Notes: generated by a model from the letters alone, not told the origin. A DNA stretch of 64,000 nt from Candidatus Arcticimaribacter forsetii (GCF_910589745.1 NZ_OU342399.1:868001-932000), one strand, 5' to 3'; shown: positions 17,082 to 28,974, numbered from the stretch's first letter. Translations and numbers: made by a program.

Positions 17082-20000
17082 ATGCCAAGAATCAATCCCA
17101 ATTATATTTTTGTTATAACTTTTTCGCTCATAACAAGCTCTTTTAAAGTTACTTGGTCACAAATTAACACGAGTAAAATTCCACATACACAGGCTGCTTA
17201 TTTTTATGCTTCTGAGAATTTTAGTCAAGCGAGCCAGTATTTTAATTTATTTGATTTTTATCCTTCCCTTGAGTCTGAAGTTACCGTTGCAGACTTTTAT
17301 AAAATATCAACAGATTTAAGGCTCAATAGGCAGGGGGCAGAAAAGAAATTAGCTGCTTTTATGATAGATAATCCTACAAGTTATCTAACAGAAACTGCTT
17401 ATTACGATTTGGCGAGTTATTATTTCCAAAATGGGAAGTATAATTATGCGTTAAAATGGTTTAATAAAATTAAGGCAACGGATGTAACCTCTTCTAGAAG
17501 AAACACCTATTTTTTTAATAAAGGATATGCTTTGTTTGCTTCAAAGCGCTTTAAACAAGCCGCTGAATATTTCGAAAAAGTAGAAGATGTTCCTGCATAT
17601 CAAGCAGATGCTAGTTATTATCTAGGTTATATTGCATATCAGTTAGATGATTTTGATGCTGCTGCAGAAAATTTCAATAAAGTTTCTGCTGCCCAAGACG
17701 AAACAACGGTTGGTTATTTTCAGGCAGATATGAATTTTAAATTGGGTAGATTCGAAAAAGCAATTGCATTAGCTAGAGAAAGTTTAAAAACCGCAAATGA
17801 GAATCAGACCTCAGAACTTTCTAAGATAATAGGTGAAAGTTATTTTAATTTAAACGATTATAATTCTGCGCTTCCTTATTTAGAAGTTTATGAAGGTAAG
17901 AAGGGGAAATGGTCCAATACAGATTTTTATCAACTAGGATACACTTACTATAGGCTTGGGGAGTATGACAATGCGATTAATCAGTTTAATAAAATCATAT
18001 CTAGCAACAACGCAGTTGCTCAGAATGCTTATTATCATCTTGCAGATTGTTATTTAAAAACGAATAAAAAGACGCAAGCATTAAATGCTTTTAAGCGAGC
18101 GTCTTCGATGAATTTTGATTCCTTAATTTCTGAAGATGCTCTGTTAAACTATGCTCGATTGAGTTATGAGATTGGGAATGCTTATCAGAATACTTCTTTA
18201 CTTTTAGCTTCTTTTATAGACCAGTATCCTAAGAACGAAGTAGTTGAAGAAATAGAACAATTATTAATTGATTCTTATGTTAATTCTAGAAATTACAATG
18301 CTGCTTTAATGATTTTAAAGAATAAGTCAGGGAGTCAGTACAGTACCGCTTTGCAAAAGGTTAATTACTTAAAGGCGATTGCTTTATATAAAAGTGGTTT
18401 GTTTGAAGATTCGATTGAATATTTTAATGAATCATTAAAATCAAAGAAAGACCAAAATATTGCAGCGAACTGCTTGTTTTGGAGGGCTCAAGCTGCTTAT
18501 GAATTGAATGATTACAGTGCAGTGATTGCTGGTTTAAGTGAATTTGAAAAACACCCATTTGCTTCAAAAGTTTCTGGTTTTGAACACTTGTCTTATCATT
18601 TGGGATATGCCAATTTTAAACTAAAAAACTATAAAGCCTCTAAGGTTTTATTTGAGCAGTATTTGGATCAAAAAAATATTTCAAGTTCCTACCGAAGAGA
18701 TGCTTTACTTAGACTTGGGGACAGTCACTTTGTTTTAGGAAAGTATTGGCCGGCGATGGAAGCTTATGAAAAATCAATCCAACTTGATTTTAGCAAAGGA
18801 GTCTATGCACTTTATCAAAAAGCACTGAGTTATGGTTTTGTAGATCGAAACTTAAAGAAAATAGAATCATTAATTCAAATTGTAAACGACTATCCAAAGT
18901 CTTCTTTATTAGATGATGTTTATTTCGAATTGGGACTTGCATATACAAGAGAGAAAAGCGATTCAAGTGCAATTGATACTTACAACAAACTTGCTGCTGA
19001 GTATCCAAAAAGTCCCTACCGTTCTCGCTCTTTACTCAATAAAGGATTGATTTTATATAATGCAGAGTCTTTAGATGATGCTTTAACGGTGCTCAAGCAA
19101 TTGGTTCAAGAATATCCAAACGAAGAAATTGCACAGCAAGCCCTAAAAACTGCAAAGGAGATTTCAATTGACTTGGCTGAGGTTGATGTTTTTTCGGATT
19201 GGGTAAAACAGCTCAAAGGAGTTACACTTGAAGATAATGAATTGGAACGTGCTTCTTTTACATCAGCCGAAAGACTTTTTAATGAGAACAAGAAAAGTTC
19301 GGCTCAAAAAGCTTTTTCTAGTTACTTAAAAAACTATCCACAAGGAGCAAATCAATTGCAGGTTAAATTTTTATCGGCAGAATTATACTTTCAAGACGAA
19401 GATTGGGAATCAGCTATTGAACGCTATCAGGCGGTTCTAGATCAGTCTGTCAGTGAGTATACGGAGCAGTCTTTAGTTCGAATAACCCAATCATATGTTA
19501 ATGGTAATCAAAAGTTAAAAGCATTACCTTTTTGGAAAACATTAGATGAACTTGCTCAATTTCAGGAAAACAAACGCTATGCTTTGTTTAATTTAATGCA
19601 GCTTTATTTTGAACAGGAGAATTTTAAAGAGGCAATATTTTATGCTGATAGAGTAATTGAGTTGAAACAATTGGGACAGAAAATCAAATGGGATGCATAT
19701 AAAGTATTGGCGCGTTCATCTATTGCAATAAAAGATAAACCACGAGCAGCAAAAGCATATCAAGTTCTGGAAGATGCCCCCGATTCTGAACTAGCAGTAG
19801 AGGCTCTTTTTTTTGATGCGCAAGAGAAACATATGAATCATGAATACGCAGCCTCAAATGAAGTAATCGAAAAGATAGCACAAGATTTTGGGAATTATCC
19901 AGAATGGGCATCTAAAAGTCTTTTATTAATGTCTCAAAATTTTTATCAATTAGATGATGCCTTTCAAGCCTCTTATATTCTTGAGTCTATTTTAACTAAT

Positions 20001-20114
20001 TTCACTCAATTTCCAGAAATAATAAAACAAGCAACCCTTGATTTAGAAAACATCAAAACAATCGAAGCGAAAAATAATTCATCTATTAAATTAAAATCAG
20101 AAAATGAAAACTAA
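17082..20114 (+). CDS. large secreted TPR-repeat protein
   Basis: The 1010-residue protein starts with a hydrophobic export signal (about residues 8-27) and consists almost wholly of tetratricopeptide-like repeats, with repeated patterns such as YNYALKWFNKI, AAEYFEKV and YDNAINQFNKII. It has about 25 helical pairs and no enzymatic domain. Such superhelices are protein-interaction scaffolds in the periplasm, probably anchored at the outer membrane here. The stop overlaps the next gene by 11 nt, so it is translationally coupled to a beta-barrel protein. It may serve as a periplasmic adaptor of that barrel; this is inference. I could not match it to the type IX secretion TPR protein SprE. Confidence 0.75.
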   Translation: MPRINPNYIFVITFSLITSSFKVTWSQINTSKIPHTQAAYFYASENFSQASQYFNLFDFYPSLESEVTVADFYKISTDLRLNRQGAEKKLAAFMIDNPTSYLTETAYYDLASYYFQNGKYNYALKWFNKIKATDVTSSRRNTYFFNKGYALFASKRFKQAAEYFEKVEDVPAYQADASYYLGYIAYQLDDFDAAAENFNKVSAAQDETTVGYFQADMNFKLGRFEKAIALARESLKTANENQTSELSKIIGESYFNLNDYNSALPYLEVYEGKKGKWSNTDFYQLGYTYYRLGEYDNAINQFNKIISSNNAVAQNAYYHLADCYLKTNKKTQALNAFKRASSMNFDSLISEDALLNYARLSYEIGNAYQNTSLLLASFIDQYPKNEVVEEIEQLLIDSYVNSRNYNAALMILKNKSGSQYSTALQKVNYLKAIALYKSGLFEDSIEYFNESLKSKKDQNIAANCLFWRAQAAYELNDYSAVIAGLSEFEKHPFASKVSGFEHLSYHLGYANFKLKNYKASKVLFEQYLDQKNISSSYRRDALLRLGDSHFVLGKYWPAMEAYEKSIQLDFSKGVYALYQKALSYGFVDRNLKKIESLIQIVNDYPKSSLLDDVYFELGLAYTREKSDSSAIDTYNKLAAEYPKSPYRSRSLLNKGLILYNAESLDDALTVLKQLVQEYPNEEIAQQALKTAKEISIDLAEVDVFSDWVKQLKGVTLEDNELERASFTSAERLFNENKKSSAQKAFSSYLKNYPQGANQLQVKFLSAELYFQDEDWESAIERYQAVLDQSVSEYTEQSLVRITQSYVNGNQKLKALPFWKTLDELAQFQENKRYALFNLMQLYFEQENFKEAIFYADRVIELKQLGQKIKWDAYKVLARSSIAIKDKPRAAKAYQVLEDAPDSELAVEALFFDAQEKHMNHEYAASNEVIEKIAQDFGNYPEWASKSLLLMSQNFYQLDDAFQASYILESILTNFTQFPEIIKQATLDLENIKTIEAKNNSSIKLKSENEN

Positions 20115-21861
20115 TAAAACACATTTCAAGGTAAGCCTTTTAATGGGGTTGCTTTTTAGTTTCTTTACTATTTTTGGTCAAGAAGAAGAAAGAGAAATAG
20201 GGGTCCAAGAGGTTACTGTGATTAAGTCCTATACACCTAGTTTGTCGGAAGTATTTAAAATTCGGGATCAACCAGTGGTAATCGATTCGATTGGCCAGGA
20301 AAAGAGAAATGTTAATTACTCAATTTTTTCAGTACCCGTTGTGTCTACTTTTGTTCCGTCCAAAGGAACAGCAAAAGTCCTTCAAAAAAAGAAAGTAAGT
20401 CCAAAGTATAATGCAACAGCAAGTTCTGGATTTGGTATGTTTAACGTTCTAAATCTGGATCATTCTGCACAAATAAACTTAGATCGGAGGCAGCAATTGA
20501 GTTGGTTGGTTCAGTTTAATGGAATATTAAAAGACATACCAGAAACAATCCTTTCTACTAAGCAAAATTCAACCTTACTTCATCTAGGATATAGTCATGG
20601 TACAAATTCCATTGCTTCTTTGTCGCAGATTTCCTTTAGATCCAATGGTATTAACTTTCATGGACTGCGGGAACCAATCACTGACGATTTAATCCTTAAT
20701 AACATAGATCCAAAGCAGCAGTTAAATTATCTTTCGATGCAGTCCGACTGGCAATGGCACAGTACTATTCTTCGGGAGGCATCTTTGATAACCCACCTTA
20801 CAACCGATCGATACAGTACAAATGAACTTCAGCTTAAACTGAAATCAAAATTCCAACTCATGCTAGGTTCTATTGTTATAAATGCAGAACCAAGTGTGGA
20901 CTATATCAATAACAAATTCAAAGCAGATTTTTATACGAATGAGGCCAGTTCTTTCACTTCAGGAGTTTCAAATTTAGCTTTAACAGTTAGTTCTGGAGCA
21001 AACCGTTTTAAATACAAGGTTGGTGCTGTGGGTGTGTTTGGTTTTGGTGATGATTTCGAAGAAAATAATCTATTTGTTTTGCCTTTTCTAGATGTTTCCT
21101 ACAAACCTAAAAAAGGTAATTTCACCCCTTTTATTAAGTTGTCCGGAGCTATAAATCAAAATAGCTTTAGATCTTTTTCTGATAGAAATCCTTTTGTTGC
21201 TCCTGCTTTAGCTTTAAAGAATACTGAAATCCCTTATAATCTAGAGATTGGAACACGAACAAAATTAGTTTCTGGATGGGAATTCAAGATGAATGCATTT
21301 TACCAGAAGGCAAATAATGCTCCCGTTTTTAGAAGTTTCGGATACGATAACACAAACGATGATCTTGTGTCTTTTCGATACGCCAATTCATTTGAGGTTG
21401 TTTACAAAGAGATTGAACAAATTGGTTTTGATGCATCTGTTTTAGCTGCTTTTAAAAATGGTGGCTCCCTAGCGTTTAGAGCTCATTGGAGAGATTATAC
21501 CGTTGCAGACGGCAGTAAGGCATGGAATATGCCTGAATTACAGTTTGATTTTAATGCAAACATTAAAATGTTTAATAAGATCTTTTTACAAACAAATGTT
21601 ATTTACCTAGGAGAACGTAAAAACTCTTACAGAGATCGTTTTCTTGTTCAAGCCCCTGAAGACGCCCCATTTCTCGAAGAAGATCTTCCTTCGTTTTTCG
21701 ATGTAGAAGTTAAAATAAGTTATCAGTTAAATGATCGATGGGAGTTTTATTTAAAAGGAGACAATCTTTTAAATGCTCCAAATTTTCATTGGGCACGATA
21801 CAAGGTTTATGGTGCACGATTCTTGACAGGTATTCGATATAATTTCGATTTAAACTTTTAA
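20104..21861 (+). CDS. TonB-receptor-like outer-membrane beta-barrel, coupled to TPR protein
   Basis: The 585-residue protein has a signal peptide (about 1-25, ending IFGQ). A short N-terminal segment carries REIGVQEVTVIKSYTPS, which resembles the region preceding a TonB plug. A long barrel ends with TGIRYNFDLNF, with a terminal phenylalanine as in BAM-recognised outer-membrane proteins. At 585 residues it is short for a TonB-dependent receptor, and neither a carboxypeptidase-like domain nor a full plug is obvious. The start codon lies inside the last codons of the TPR gene (11-nt overlap), so the two are made together and probably form a complex. Confidence 0.65.
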   Translation: MKTNKTHFKVSLLMGLLFSFFTIFGQEEEREIGVQEVTVIKSYTPSLSEVFKIRDQPVVIDSIGQEKRNVNYSIFSVPVVSTFVPSKGTAKVLQKKKVSPKYNATASSGFGMFNVLNLDHSAQINLDRRQQLSWLVQFNGILKDIPETILSTKQNSTLLHLGYSHGTNSIASLSQISFRSNGINFHGLREPITDDLILNNIDPKQQLNYLSMQSDWQWHSTILREASLITHLTTDRYSTNELQLKLKSKFQLMLGSIVINAEPSVDYINNKFKADFYTNEASSFTSGVSNLALTVSSGANRFKYKVGAVGVFGFGDDFEENNLFVLPFLDVSYKPKKGNFTPFIKLSGAINQNSFRSFSDRNPFVAPALALKNTEIPYNLEIGTRTKLVSGWEFKMNAFYQKANNAPVFRSFGYDNTNDDLVSFRYANSFEVVYKEIEQIGFDASVLAAFKNGGSLAFRAHWRDYTVADGSKAWNMPELQFDFNANIKMFNKIFLQTNVIYLGERKNSYRDRFLVQAPEDAPFLEEDLPSFFDVEVKISYQLNDRWEFYLKGDNLLNAPNFHWARYKVYGARFLTGIRYNFDLNF

Positions 21862-22000
21862 TCTATTATATTCACAAATACTTAAACAGTAGTTTATTAA
21901 ATTTTTTTCCAAAAATTAATTGGATAAAAGATTTAATAAACAAAAATGTTGTGCACATTATATAAACTTTAATATAGATTGGCAATGTAATTGATTCACT

Positions 22001-22228
22001 ATGTATAATTATGATGGCGATATGCCTCAAAAAATAGTAGGTAAACAGATTCGTTTACTTCGTAAGAGGTTTAAAATGACTCAATCTGTATTGGCGTCCA
22101 AAGCAAATATGGAGGAGAGTGCGCTTCAGAGAATAGAAGCCGGAAGAACAAATCCGACCATCAAGACCATGTTTAAAATATCAAATGCATTAAATGTTGA
22201 ATTAAAAGTTTTGTTTGAAACTTTATAA
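22001..22228 (+). CDS. XRE-family helix-turn-helix transcriptional regulator
   Basis: The small protein (75 residues from ATG 22001, or 68 from ATG 22022) is a single Cro/CI-type HTH domain. It has helices QIRLLRKRFKMTQSVLASKA, the recognition helix MEESALQRIEAGRTNPTI, and KTMFKISNALNVELKVLFE. There is no sensor or dimerisation extension. It is a lone regulator with no neighbour in an obvious operon; targets are unknown. The second ATG gives the more usual start (MPQKIVGKQIR). The upstream 139 bases are AT-rich without a consensus -7 box. Confidence 0.85.
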   Translation: MYNYDGDMPQKIVGKQIRLLRKRFKMTQSVLASKANMEESALQRIEAGRTNPTIKTMFKISNALNVELKVLFETL

Positions 22229-22260
22229 ACCTTCTTAATTCTCTTAATATTGTTTTAGCT

Positions 22261-22268
22261 TACATTTG
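22261..22268 (+). promoter_or_regulatory. -7 box for amidohydrolase gene
   Basis: TACATTTG matches the TAnnTTTG consensus, 20 nt before the ATG at 22289. Confidence 0.5.
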
Positions 22269-22288
22269 TTTCTTATTAAACTATTTAA

Positions 22289-23917
22289 ATGAAAAAAGCT
22301 ACCCTTTTAAGTTTTTGTTTCCTCTTTTTGATTGGATGTACCTCTAATGATGCTGATTTAATTATCCATAACGCAGACATTTATACTGTTAATAAGGAAT
22401 TTGATAAAGCAACTGCATTGGTTGTAAAAAACGGAAAATTTATTGCTGTAGGGGGAGAGGACCTTCTGGAAATGTACGATGCCAAAAGTGTAGTTGATTT
22501 AAATGGTTTTCCTGTCTATCCTGGATTTATAGATGCACATTGTCATTTTTATAATTTTGGTTTGTTACAAGAACAATTAGATTTAAGTGGAACCAAAAGC
22601 TTTGATGAAGTTGTAGAAAAAATAAGTGAATATATAGCAACTCATCCTGGAGTTCCTGTTTTAGGACAGGGTTGGGATCAGAATACTTGGGAGGTAAAAG
22701 AATATCCAACAAAAGAAATTTTAGATCAAAAATTCCCTACAGAGCTGATTGCAATTAAAAGGGTTGACGGACATGCGCTTTTGGTAAATCAAAAGGTACT
22801 TGATTTAGCTGGAATCGATGATAAAACTGAAATTGAAGGAGGCGTTGTGGTACGAGTTAAGGGTGCTTTAACGGGTGTTTTAATCGATAATGCAATGGAT
22901 CCTGTGTATGCTGCTTTGCCAAAACCAACGGTCAAACAACAGGAGCAAGCTTTGTTAGCTGCTCAAGAAATATGTTTCCAAAACGGTTTAACTACAGTAG
23001 ATGATGCAGGATTAGATAAAGAACAACTTGAATTGATTGAGCGCTTACACGAAGAAGATATTTTAAATATTAGAGTATATGGAATGATCAGTAATACTCC
23101 TCAGAATCTGGAGTATTATTTAAAGAAGGGAAAGGTTCAAACCGAACGTTTGAATATTCGTTCTGTTAAAGTATATGCTGATGGCGCTCTAGGTAGTAGA
23201 GGTGCAGCATTGAAAGAAGATTATTCGGACGACCATGGAAATCGTGGTTCCTATGTAACTCCAGTTGATGAAATTATTTCCTTAGCCGATGTTTTAGCTA
23301 AAAATGGATTTCAAATGAATACCCATGCAATTGGGGATGCGGCCAACTATGAAGTTTTAAAAGCATACAAAAAGGCACTAACAACGAATGAAGATCCGCG
23401 ATGGAGAATAGAACACGCTCAGGTGGTTACTAAAGAAGACAGGCAGTTTTTTGGGAGTAAAATAATCCCCTCTATTCAACCTACACATGCAACTAGTGAT
23501 ATGTTTTGGGCTGATGAACGTTTGGGTAAAGAACGAATTCAAGGTGCTTATGCATACAAGAGTTTATTAGATTGGTCTGGAAAAGTAGCTTTAGGGACAG
23601 ATTTCCCTGTTGAGCATGTAAGCCCTTTAAAAACATTTTTTGCTGCTGTAGCTAGAACTACAGAAAATCAACTTCCGGAAGGAGGTTTTCAAATGGAAGA
23701 TGCTTTAACAAGACCTGAAGCACTAAAAGGAATGACTATCTGGGCCGCTCATGCTAATTTTGAGGAAGAAATAAAAGGAAGTATTGAAATAGGAAAAGTA
23801 GCAGATCTGGTTATTCTTAAAAAAGACATCATGAAAATTGATGTTAATGAAATCCCGGATGTTGAAGTTTTAGCTACAATCTTAAACGGAGATATGGTCT
23901 ATAGAGCTCCTAAATAA
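22289..23917 (+). CDS. amidohydrolase family lipoprotein (YtcJ-like)
   Basis: The 542-residue protein has a lipoprotein signal with lipobox FLIGC (C17), so it is membrane-anchored outside the cytoplasm. The metal-dependent amidohydrolase fold (Amidohydro_3) is shown by PGFIDAHCHFY (the HxH metal pair), KVYADGALGSRGA, THAIGD, IEHAQVV and LGTDFPVEHVSPL. The C-terminal IEIGKVADLVILKKDI is the usual composite-domain ending. These enzymes hydrolyse amide or related bonds in small molecules; the substrate is not predictable. It stands alone, with its own promoter box. Confidence 0.88.
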   Translation: MKKATLLSFCFLFLIGCTSNDADLIIHNADIYTVNKEFDKATALVVKNGKFIAVGGEDLLEMYDAKSVVDLNGFPVYPGFIDAHCHFYNFGLLQEQLDLSGTKSFDEVVEKISEYIATHPGVPVLGQGWDQNTWEVKEYPTKEILDQKFPTELIAIKRVDGHALLVNQKVLDLAGIDDKTEIEGGVVVRVKGALTGVLIDNAMDPVYAALPKPTVKQQEQALLAAQEICFQNGLTTVDDAGLDKEQLELIERLHEEDILNIRVYGMISNTPQNLEYYLKKGKVQTERLNIRSVKVYADGALGSRGAALKEDYSDDHGNRGSYVTPVDEIISLADVLAKNGFQMNTHAIGDAANYEVLKAYKKALTTNEDPRWRIEHAQVVTKEDRQFFGSKIIPSIQPTHATSDMFWADERLGKERIQGAYAYKSLLDWSGKVALGTDFPVEHVSPLKTFFAAVARTTENQLPEGGFQMEDALTRPEALKGMTIWAAHANFEEEIKGSIEIGKVADLVILKKDIMKIDVNEIPDVEVLATILNGDMVYRAPK

Positions 23918-24050
23918 ATCGTCTGTTGATTTTTTTTTGAAATCTGGGTATTTTTAAACCAACAACTTTAATTTTTATTTAAAATAATGCATTTATATTG
24001 ATTTTATTAACTAAAAGTGTTTTTCTGATTTAATTAAGTTAATTTAGGAG

Positions 24051-24058
24051 TACATTTG
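24051..24058 (+). promoter_or_regulatory. -7 box for asnB
   Basis: TACATTTG matches the consensus, 16 nt before the ATG at 24075. Confidence 0.55.
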
Positions 24059-24074
24059 GTTAAAATTAATAATT

Positions 24075-25739
24075 ATGTGTGGTATAGTTTGTGCCTTTGA
24101 ATTAAAGCAATCATCAAGTGAATTACGTCCTCAAGTACTCGGGATGTCAAAAAACATAAGACATCGTGGTCCAGACTGGAGCGGGATTTTCTCAAATGAA
24201 AAAGCTGTTATGGCGCATGAGCGTCTTGCAATTGTAGATCCAACCTCTGGAAATCAACCTCTTTTTAGTGAGGATGGAAGATATATTCTAGCGGCAAATG
24301 GTGAAATTTATAACCACAAAGAGTTACGTGCTCAGTTTGAAGGGAAATATAATTTTCAAACAGAATCTGACTGTGAAGTTATTTTAGCACTTTACCAAGA
24401 AAAAGGACCTTCATTCGTAGATGAAATGAATGGTATTTTTGGTTTTGCTTTATATGACACTCTAAAGGACGAATATTTTATTGCCAGAGATCATATGGGA
24501 ATAATTCCTTTATATATGGGATGGGATCAAAACGGTACTTTTTATGTTGCTTCCGAACTTAAAGCGCTGGAAGGAGTGTGTTCTAAAATAGAATTATTTC
24601 CTCCTGGTCATTATTTGGTTAGCGGATCTGATGCTCCAGTTCAGTGGTATTCTAGAGATTGGATGGAATATGATGCTGTAAAAGATAACGAGACAAGTAT
24701 AGAGGATCTACATGACGCTTTGGCTTCTTCAGTTCGTCGTCAGTTAATGAGTGATGTTCCTTATGGTGTATTGCTTTCTGGGGGACTAGATTCGTCTGTT
24801 ACTTCTGCATTAGCAAAAGTGTATGCGGCTAAACGAATCGAGTCTGAGGGAGATCAAGACGCATGGTGGCCCCAGTTGCACTCTTTTGCAGTTGGATTAG
24901 AAGGTTCTCCTGATCTAGCAGCAGCAGCTAAGGTTGCTAAACATATAGATACAGTACACCACCAAATAAAATTCACAATCCAAGAAGGCTTGGATGCGAT
25001 AAGAGATGTTGTATATCACCTAGAAACATATGATATTACAACAATTAGAGCTTCCACTCCAATGTATCTTATGGCAAGAGCTATAAAGGCATTGGGTATA
25101 AAAATGGTTCTCTCTGGAGAAGGTGCAGATGAATTATTTGGAGGTTATTTATATTTTCATAAAGCTCCAACACCAAAAGATTTTCATGAAGAAACAGTAC
25201 GTAAATTAGATAAACTTCACCAGTACGACTGTTTGCGAGCTAACAAGTCTTTAGCTGCATGGGGTATTGAAGGTCGAGTTCCTTTTTTAGATAAAGAATT
25301 TATGGATGTAGCAATGCGCATTAATCCATCGGATAAAATGATTACTTCAGACCGTATGGAGAAATGGGTAATTCGTAAGGCATTCGAAAAATATTTACCG
25401 GAGAGTGTTGCATGGAGACAAAAAGAGCAATTTTCAGATGGAGTTGGGTACGACTGGATCGATACCCTCAAGGAAGTTGTCGAGCAAAATGTGTCAGATG
25501 AACAAATTAAGAATGCTCATCACAGATTCCCAGTACAAACCCCCCAAAATAAAGAAGAGTTTTATTACCGCTCCATATTTGAAGAGCATTTCCCAAGCGA
25601 AACAGCTGCTTTATGTGTGCCTTCTGTGCCGTCTGTGGCTTGTAGTACTCCAGTTGCTTTAGAGTGGGATGAAGCATTCAAAAATATGAATGATCCAAGC
25701 GGTCGAGCAGTTGCTAAAGTACACGACGACGCTTATTAA
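24075..25739 (+). CDS. asnB: asparagine synthetase B, glutamine-hydrolysing
   Basis: The enzyme makes asparagine from aspartate, ATP and glutamine. The 554-residue protein has an N-terminal class II glutaminase with Cys2 exposed after removal of Met1 (MCGIVCAFE), plus RHRGPDWSG and ANGEIYNHKE. The C-terminal synthetase domain has the PP-loop GVLLSGGLDSSV, and SGEGADELFGGY, RVPFLDKEF and RQKEQFSDGVGYDW follow. Length matches E. coli AsnB. It is monocistronic with its own promoter box and a strong terminator. Confidence 0.97.
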   Translation: MCGIVCAFELKQSSSELRPQVLGMSKNIRHRGPDWSGIFSNEKAVMAHERLAIVDPTSGNQPLFSEDGRYILAANGEIYNHKELRAQFEGKYNFQTESDCEVILALYQEKGPSFVDEMNGIFGFALYDTLKDEYFIARDHMGIIPLYMGWDQNGTFYVASELKALEGVCSKIELFPPGHYLVSGSDAPVQWYSRDWMEYDAVKDNETSIEDLHDALASSVRRQLMSDVPYGVLLSGGLDSSVTSALAKVYAAKRIESEGDQDAWWPQLHSFAVGLEGSPDLAAAAKVAKHIDTVHHQIKFTIQEGLDAIRDVVYHLETYDITTIRASTPMYLMARAIKALGIKMVLSGEGADELFGGYLYFHKAPTPKDFHEETVRKLDKLHQYDCLRANKSLAAWGIEGRVPFLDKEFMDVAMRINPSDKMITSDRMEKWVIRKAFEKYLPESVAWRQKEQFSDGVGYDWIDTLKEVVEQNVSDEQIKNAHHRFPVQTPQNKEEFYYRSIFEEHFPSETAALCVPSVPSVACSTPVALEWDEAFKNMNDPSGRAVAKVHDDAY

Positions 25740-25762
25740 ATATTCAAATTATAAACTTTTTA

Positions 25763-25789
25763 AACCCTCAATTTGTTTGAGGGTTTTTT
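25763..25789 (+). terminator. asnB terminator
   Basis: AACCCTCAA and TTGAGGGTT form a 9-bp perfect stem with a 5-nt loop, then a T run. Confidence 0.85.
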
Positions 25790-25880
25790 AGGTAACTTCA
25801 CTAGCAATTTTTTTCACAAAATGTTAATAACTTCGAGGGTTTAGAATGGTATTTACCCAACAAAACAGAAGCTGTTTTCG

Positions 25881-25888
25881 TATATTTG
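25881..25888 (+). promoter_or_regulatory. -7 box for gyrB
   Basis: TATATTTG is a perfect match, 40 nt before the gyrB ATG. Confidence 0.55.
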
Positions 25889-25925
25889 GAAGTACTCAGA
25901 ATTTTCAAATTCTTAATTAATTTAA

Positions 25926-27869
<1,944 letters not shown>

Positions 27870-27910
27870 GAGAGGGAGTCATAAAATTTTATTAATATTT
27901 AAATTAGATT

Positions 27911-28843
27911 ATGAAAGTAACCATAGTAGGAGCCGGAAATGTTGGAGCTTCATGTGCTGAATACATTGCAATTAAAAGAATTGCAAGTGAGGTTGTATTA
28001 TTAGATATCAAAGAAGGTTTTGCCGAAGGTAAAGCACTTGATCTTACTCAAACTGCAACAACTTTAGGTTTCAATACCAAAATAACAGGTGTAACAAACG
28101 ATTACAGTCAAACAGCTGGTAGTGATGTTGTTGTAATTACTTCTGGGATCCCTAGAAAACCAGGAATGACTCGTGAGGAATTAATTGGAATCAATGCTGG
28201 AATTGTAAAATCTGTTGCAGAAAGTGTATTGGCTCATTCTCCAGATACAATCATCGTTGTTGTTTCTAATCCAATGGATACGATGACTTATTTAGCTTTA
28301 AAAGCTACTGGTTTGCCAAAAAATAGAATAATTGGTATGGGTGGTGCGCTTGATAGTTCAAGATTTAAGACCTATTTATCAAAAGCTTTAGACAAACCTG
28401 CAAACGATATTCAAGGGATGGTTATTGGAGGACATGGAGATACAACCATGATCCCTTTAACGCGTTTAGCGAGTTATAATGGAACTCCAGTTAGCCAACA
28501 TTTGTCTTCTTCAGAATTAGAAGAAGTTGCCGCAGCTACTATGGTTGGTGGTGCAACATTAACTAAGTTATTAGGAACTTCTGCTTGGTACGCGCCAGGG
28601 GCTTCTGTAGCTTATTTAGTTGATAGTATCGTTAATGATCAAAAAAGAATGATTCCTTGTTCTGTTCTATTAGAAGGTGAATATGGTGAAAATGATATTT
28701 GTATCGGAGTTCCTTGTATTCTAGGTAAGAATGGAGTAGAAGAAATTTTAGACATTCATTTAGATGAATCTGAACAAGAGAAATTCAAAAAAAGTGCTCA
28801 AGCTGTTCGTGCCATGAACGACGCTTTAGCGAGTAATTTGTAA
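27911..28843 (+). CDS. mdh: malate dehydrogenase
   Basis: This TCA-cycle enzyme oxidises malate to oxaloacetate with NAD. The 310-residue LDH-like type (not the E. coli type) shows the Rossmann motif GAGNVGASCAEY at the N-terminus, VVITSGIPRKPGMTREELIGINAGI, NPMDTMTY, and the catalytic histidine in IGGHGDTTM. It starts 41 nt after gyrB, with no clear own -7 box, so read-through from gyrB is possible. A strong terminator follows. Confidence 0.96.
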   Translation: MKVTIVGAGNVGASCAEYIAIKRIASEVVLLDIKEGFAEGKALDLTQTATTLGFNTKITGVTNDYSQTAGSDVVVITSGIPRKPGMTREELIGINAGIVKSVAESVLAHSPDTIIVVVSNPMDTMTYLALKATGLPKNRIIGMGGALDSSRFKTYLSKALDKPANDIQGMVIGGHGDTTMIPLTRLASYNGTPVSQHLSSSELEEVAAATMVGGATLTKLLGTSAWYAPGASVAYLVDSIVNDQKRMIPCSVLLEGEYGENDICIGVPCILGKNGVEEILDIHLDESEQEKFKKSAQAVRAMNDALASNL

Positions 28844-28861
28844 AAAAAAACTCTAAATTAT

Positions 28862-28889
28862 AAAAAACCGCCTGTTTGGCGGTTTTTTT
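28862..28889 (+). terminator. mdh terminator
   Basis: An AAAACCGCC / GGCGGTTTT stem with a 5-nt loop ends in seven Ts. Confidence 0.9.
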
Positions 28890-28912
28890 GCATACAAAAC
28901 AATCCCATAAAG

Positions 28913-28943
28913 TTGTTAAATCTTAGCTTATATTTTATATTTG
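28913..28943 (+). promoter_or_regulatory. secDF promoter with -33 and -7 boxes
   Basis: TTG at 28913-28915 is followed by 20 nt and TATATTTG at 28936-28943, close to the Bacteroidota consensus spacing. The ATG at 28975 is 31 nt downstream. Confidence 0.7.
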
Positions 28944-28974
28944 CTCGCCTTTAACACGCTTAAAAATCAAACTA

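Noticed and set aside
17082..20114. Identification of the TPR gene as SprE (type IX secretion)
   Set aside because: It lacks a lipobox and no other type IX secretion gene is nearby; the TPR pattern alone is not diagnostic.
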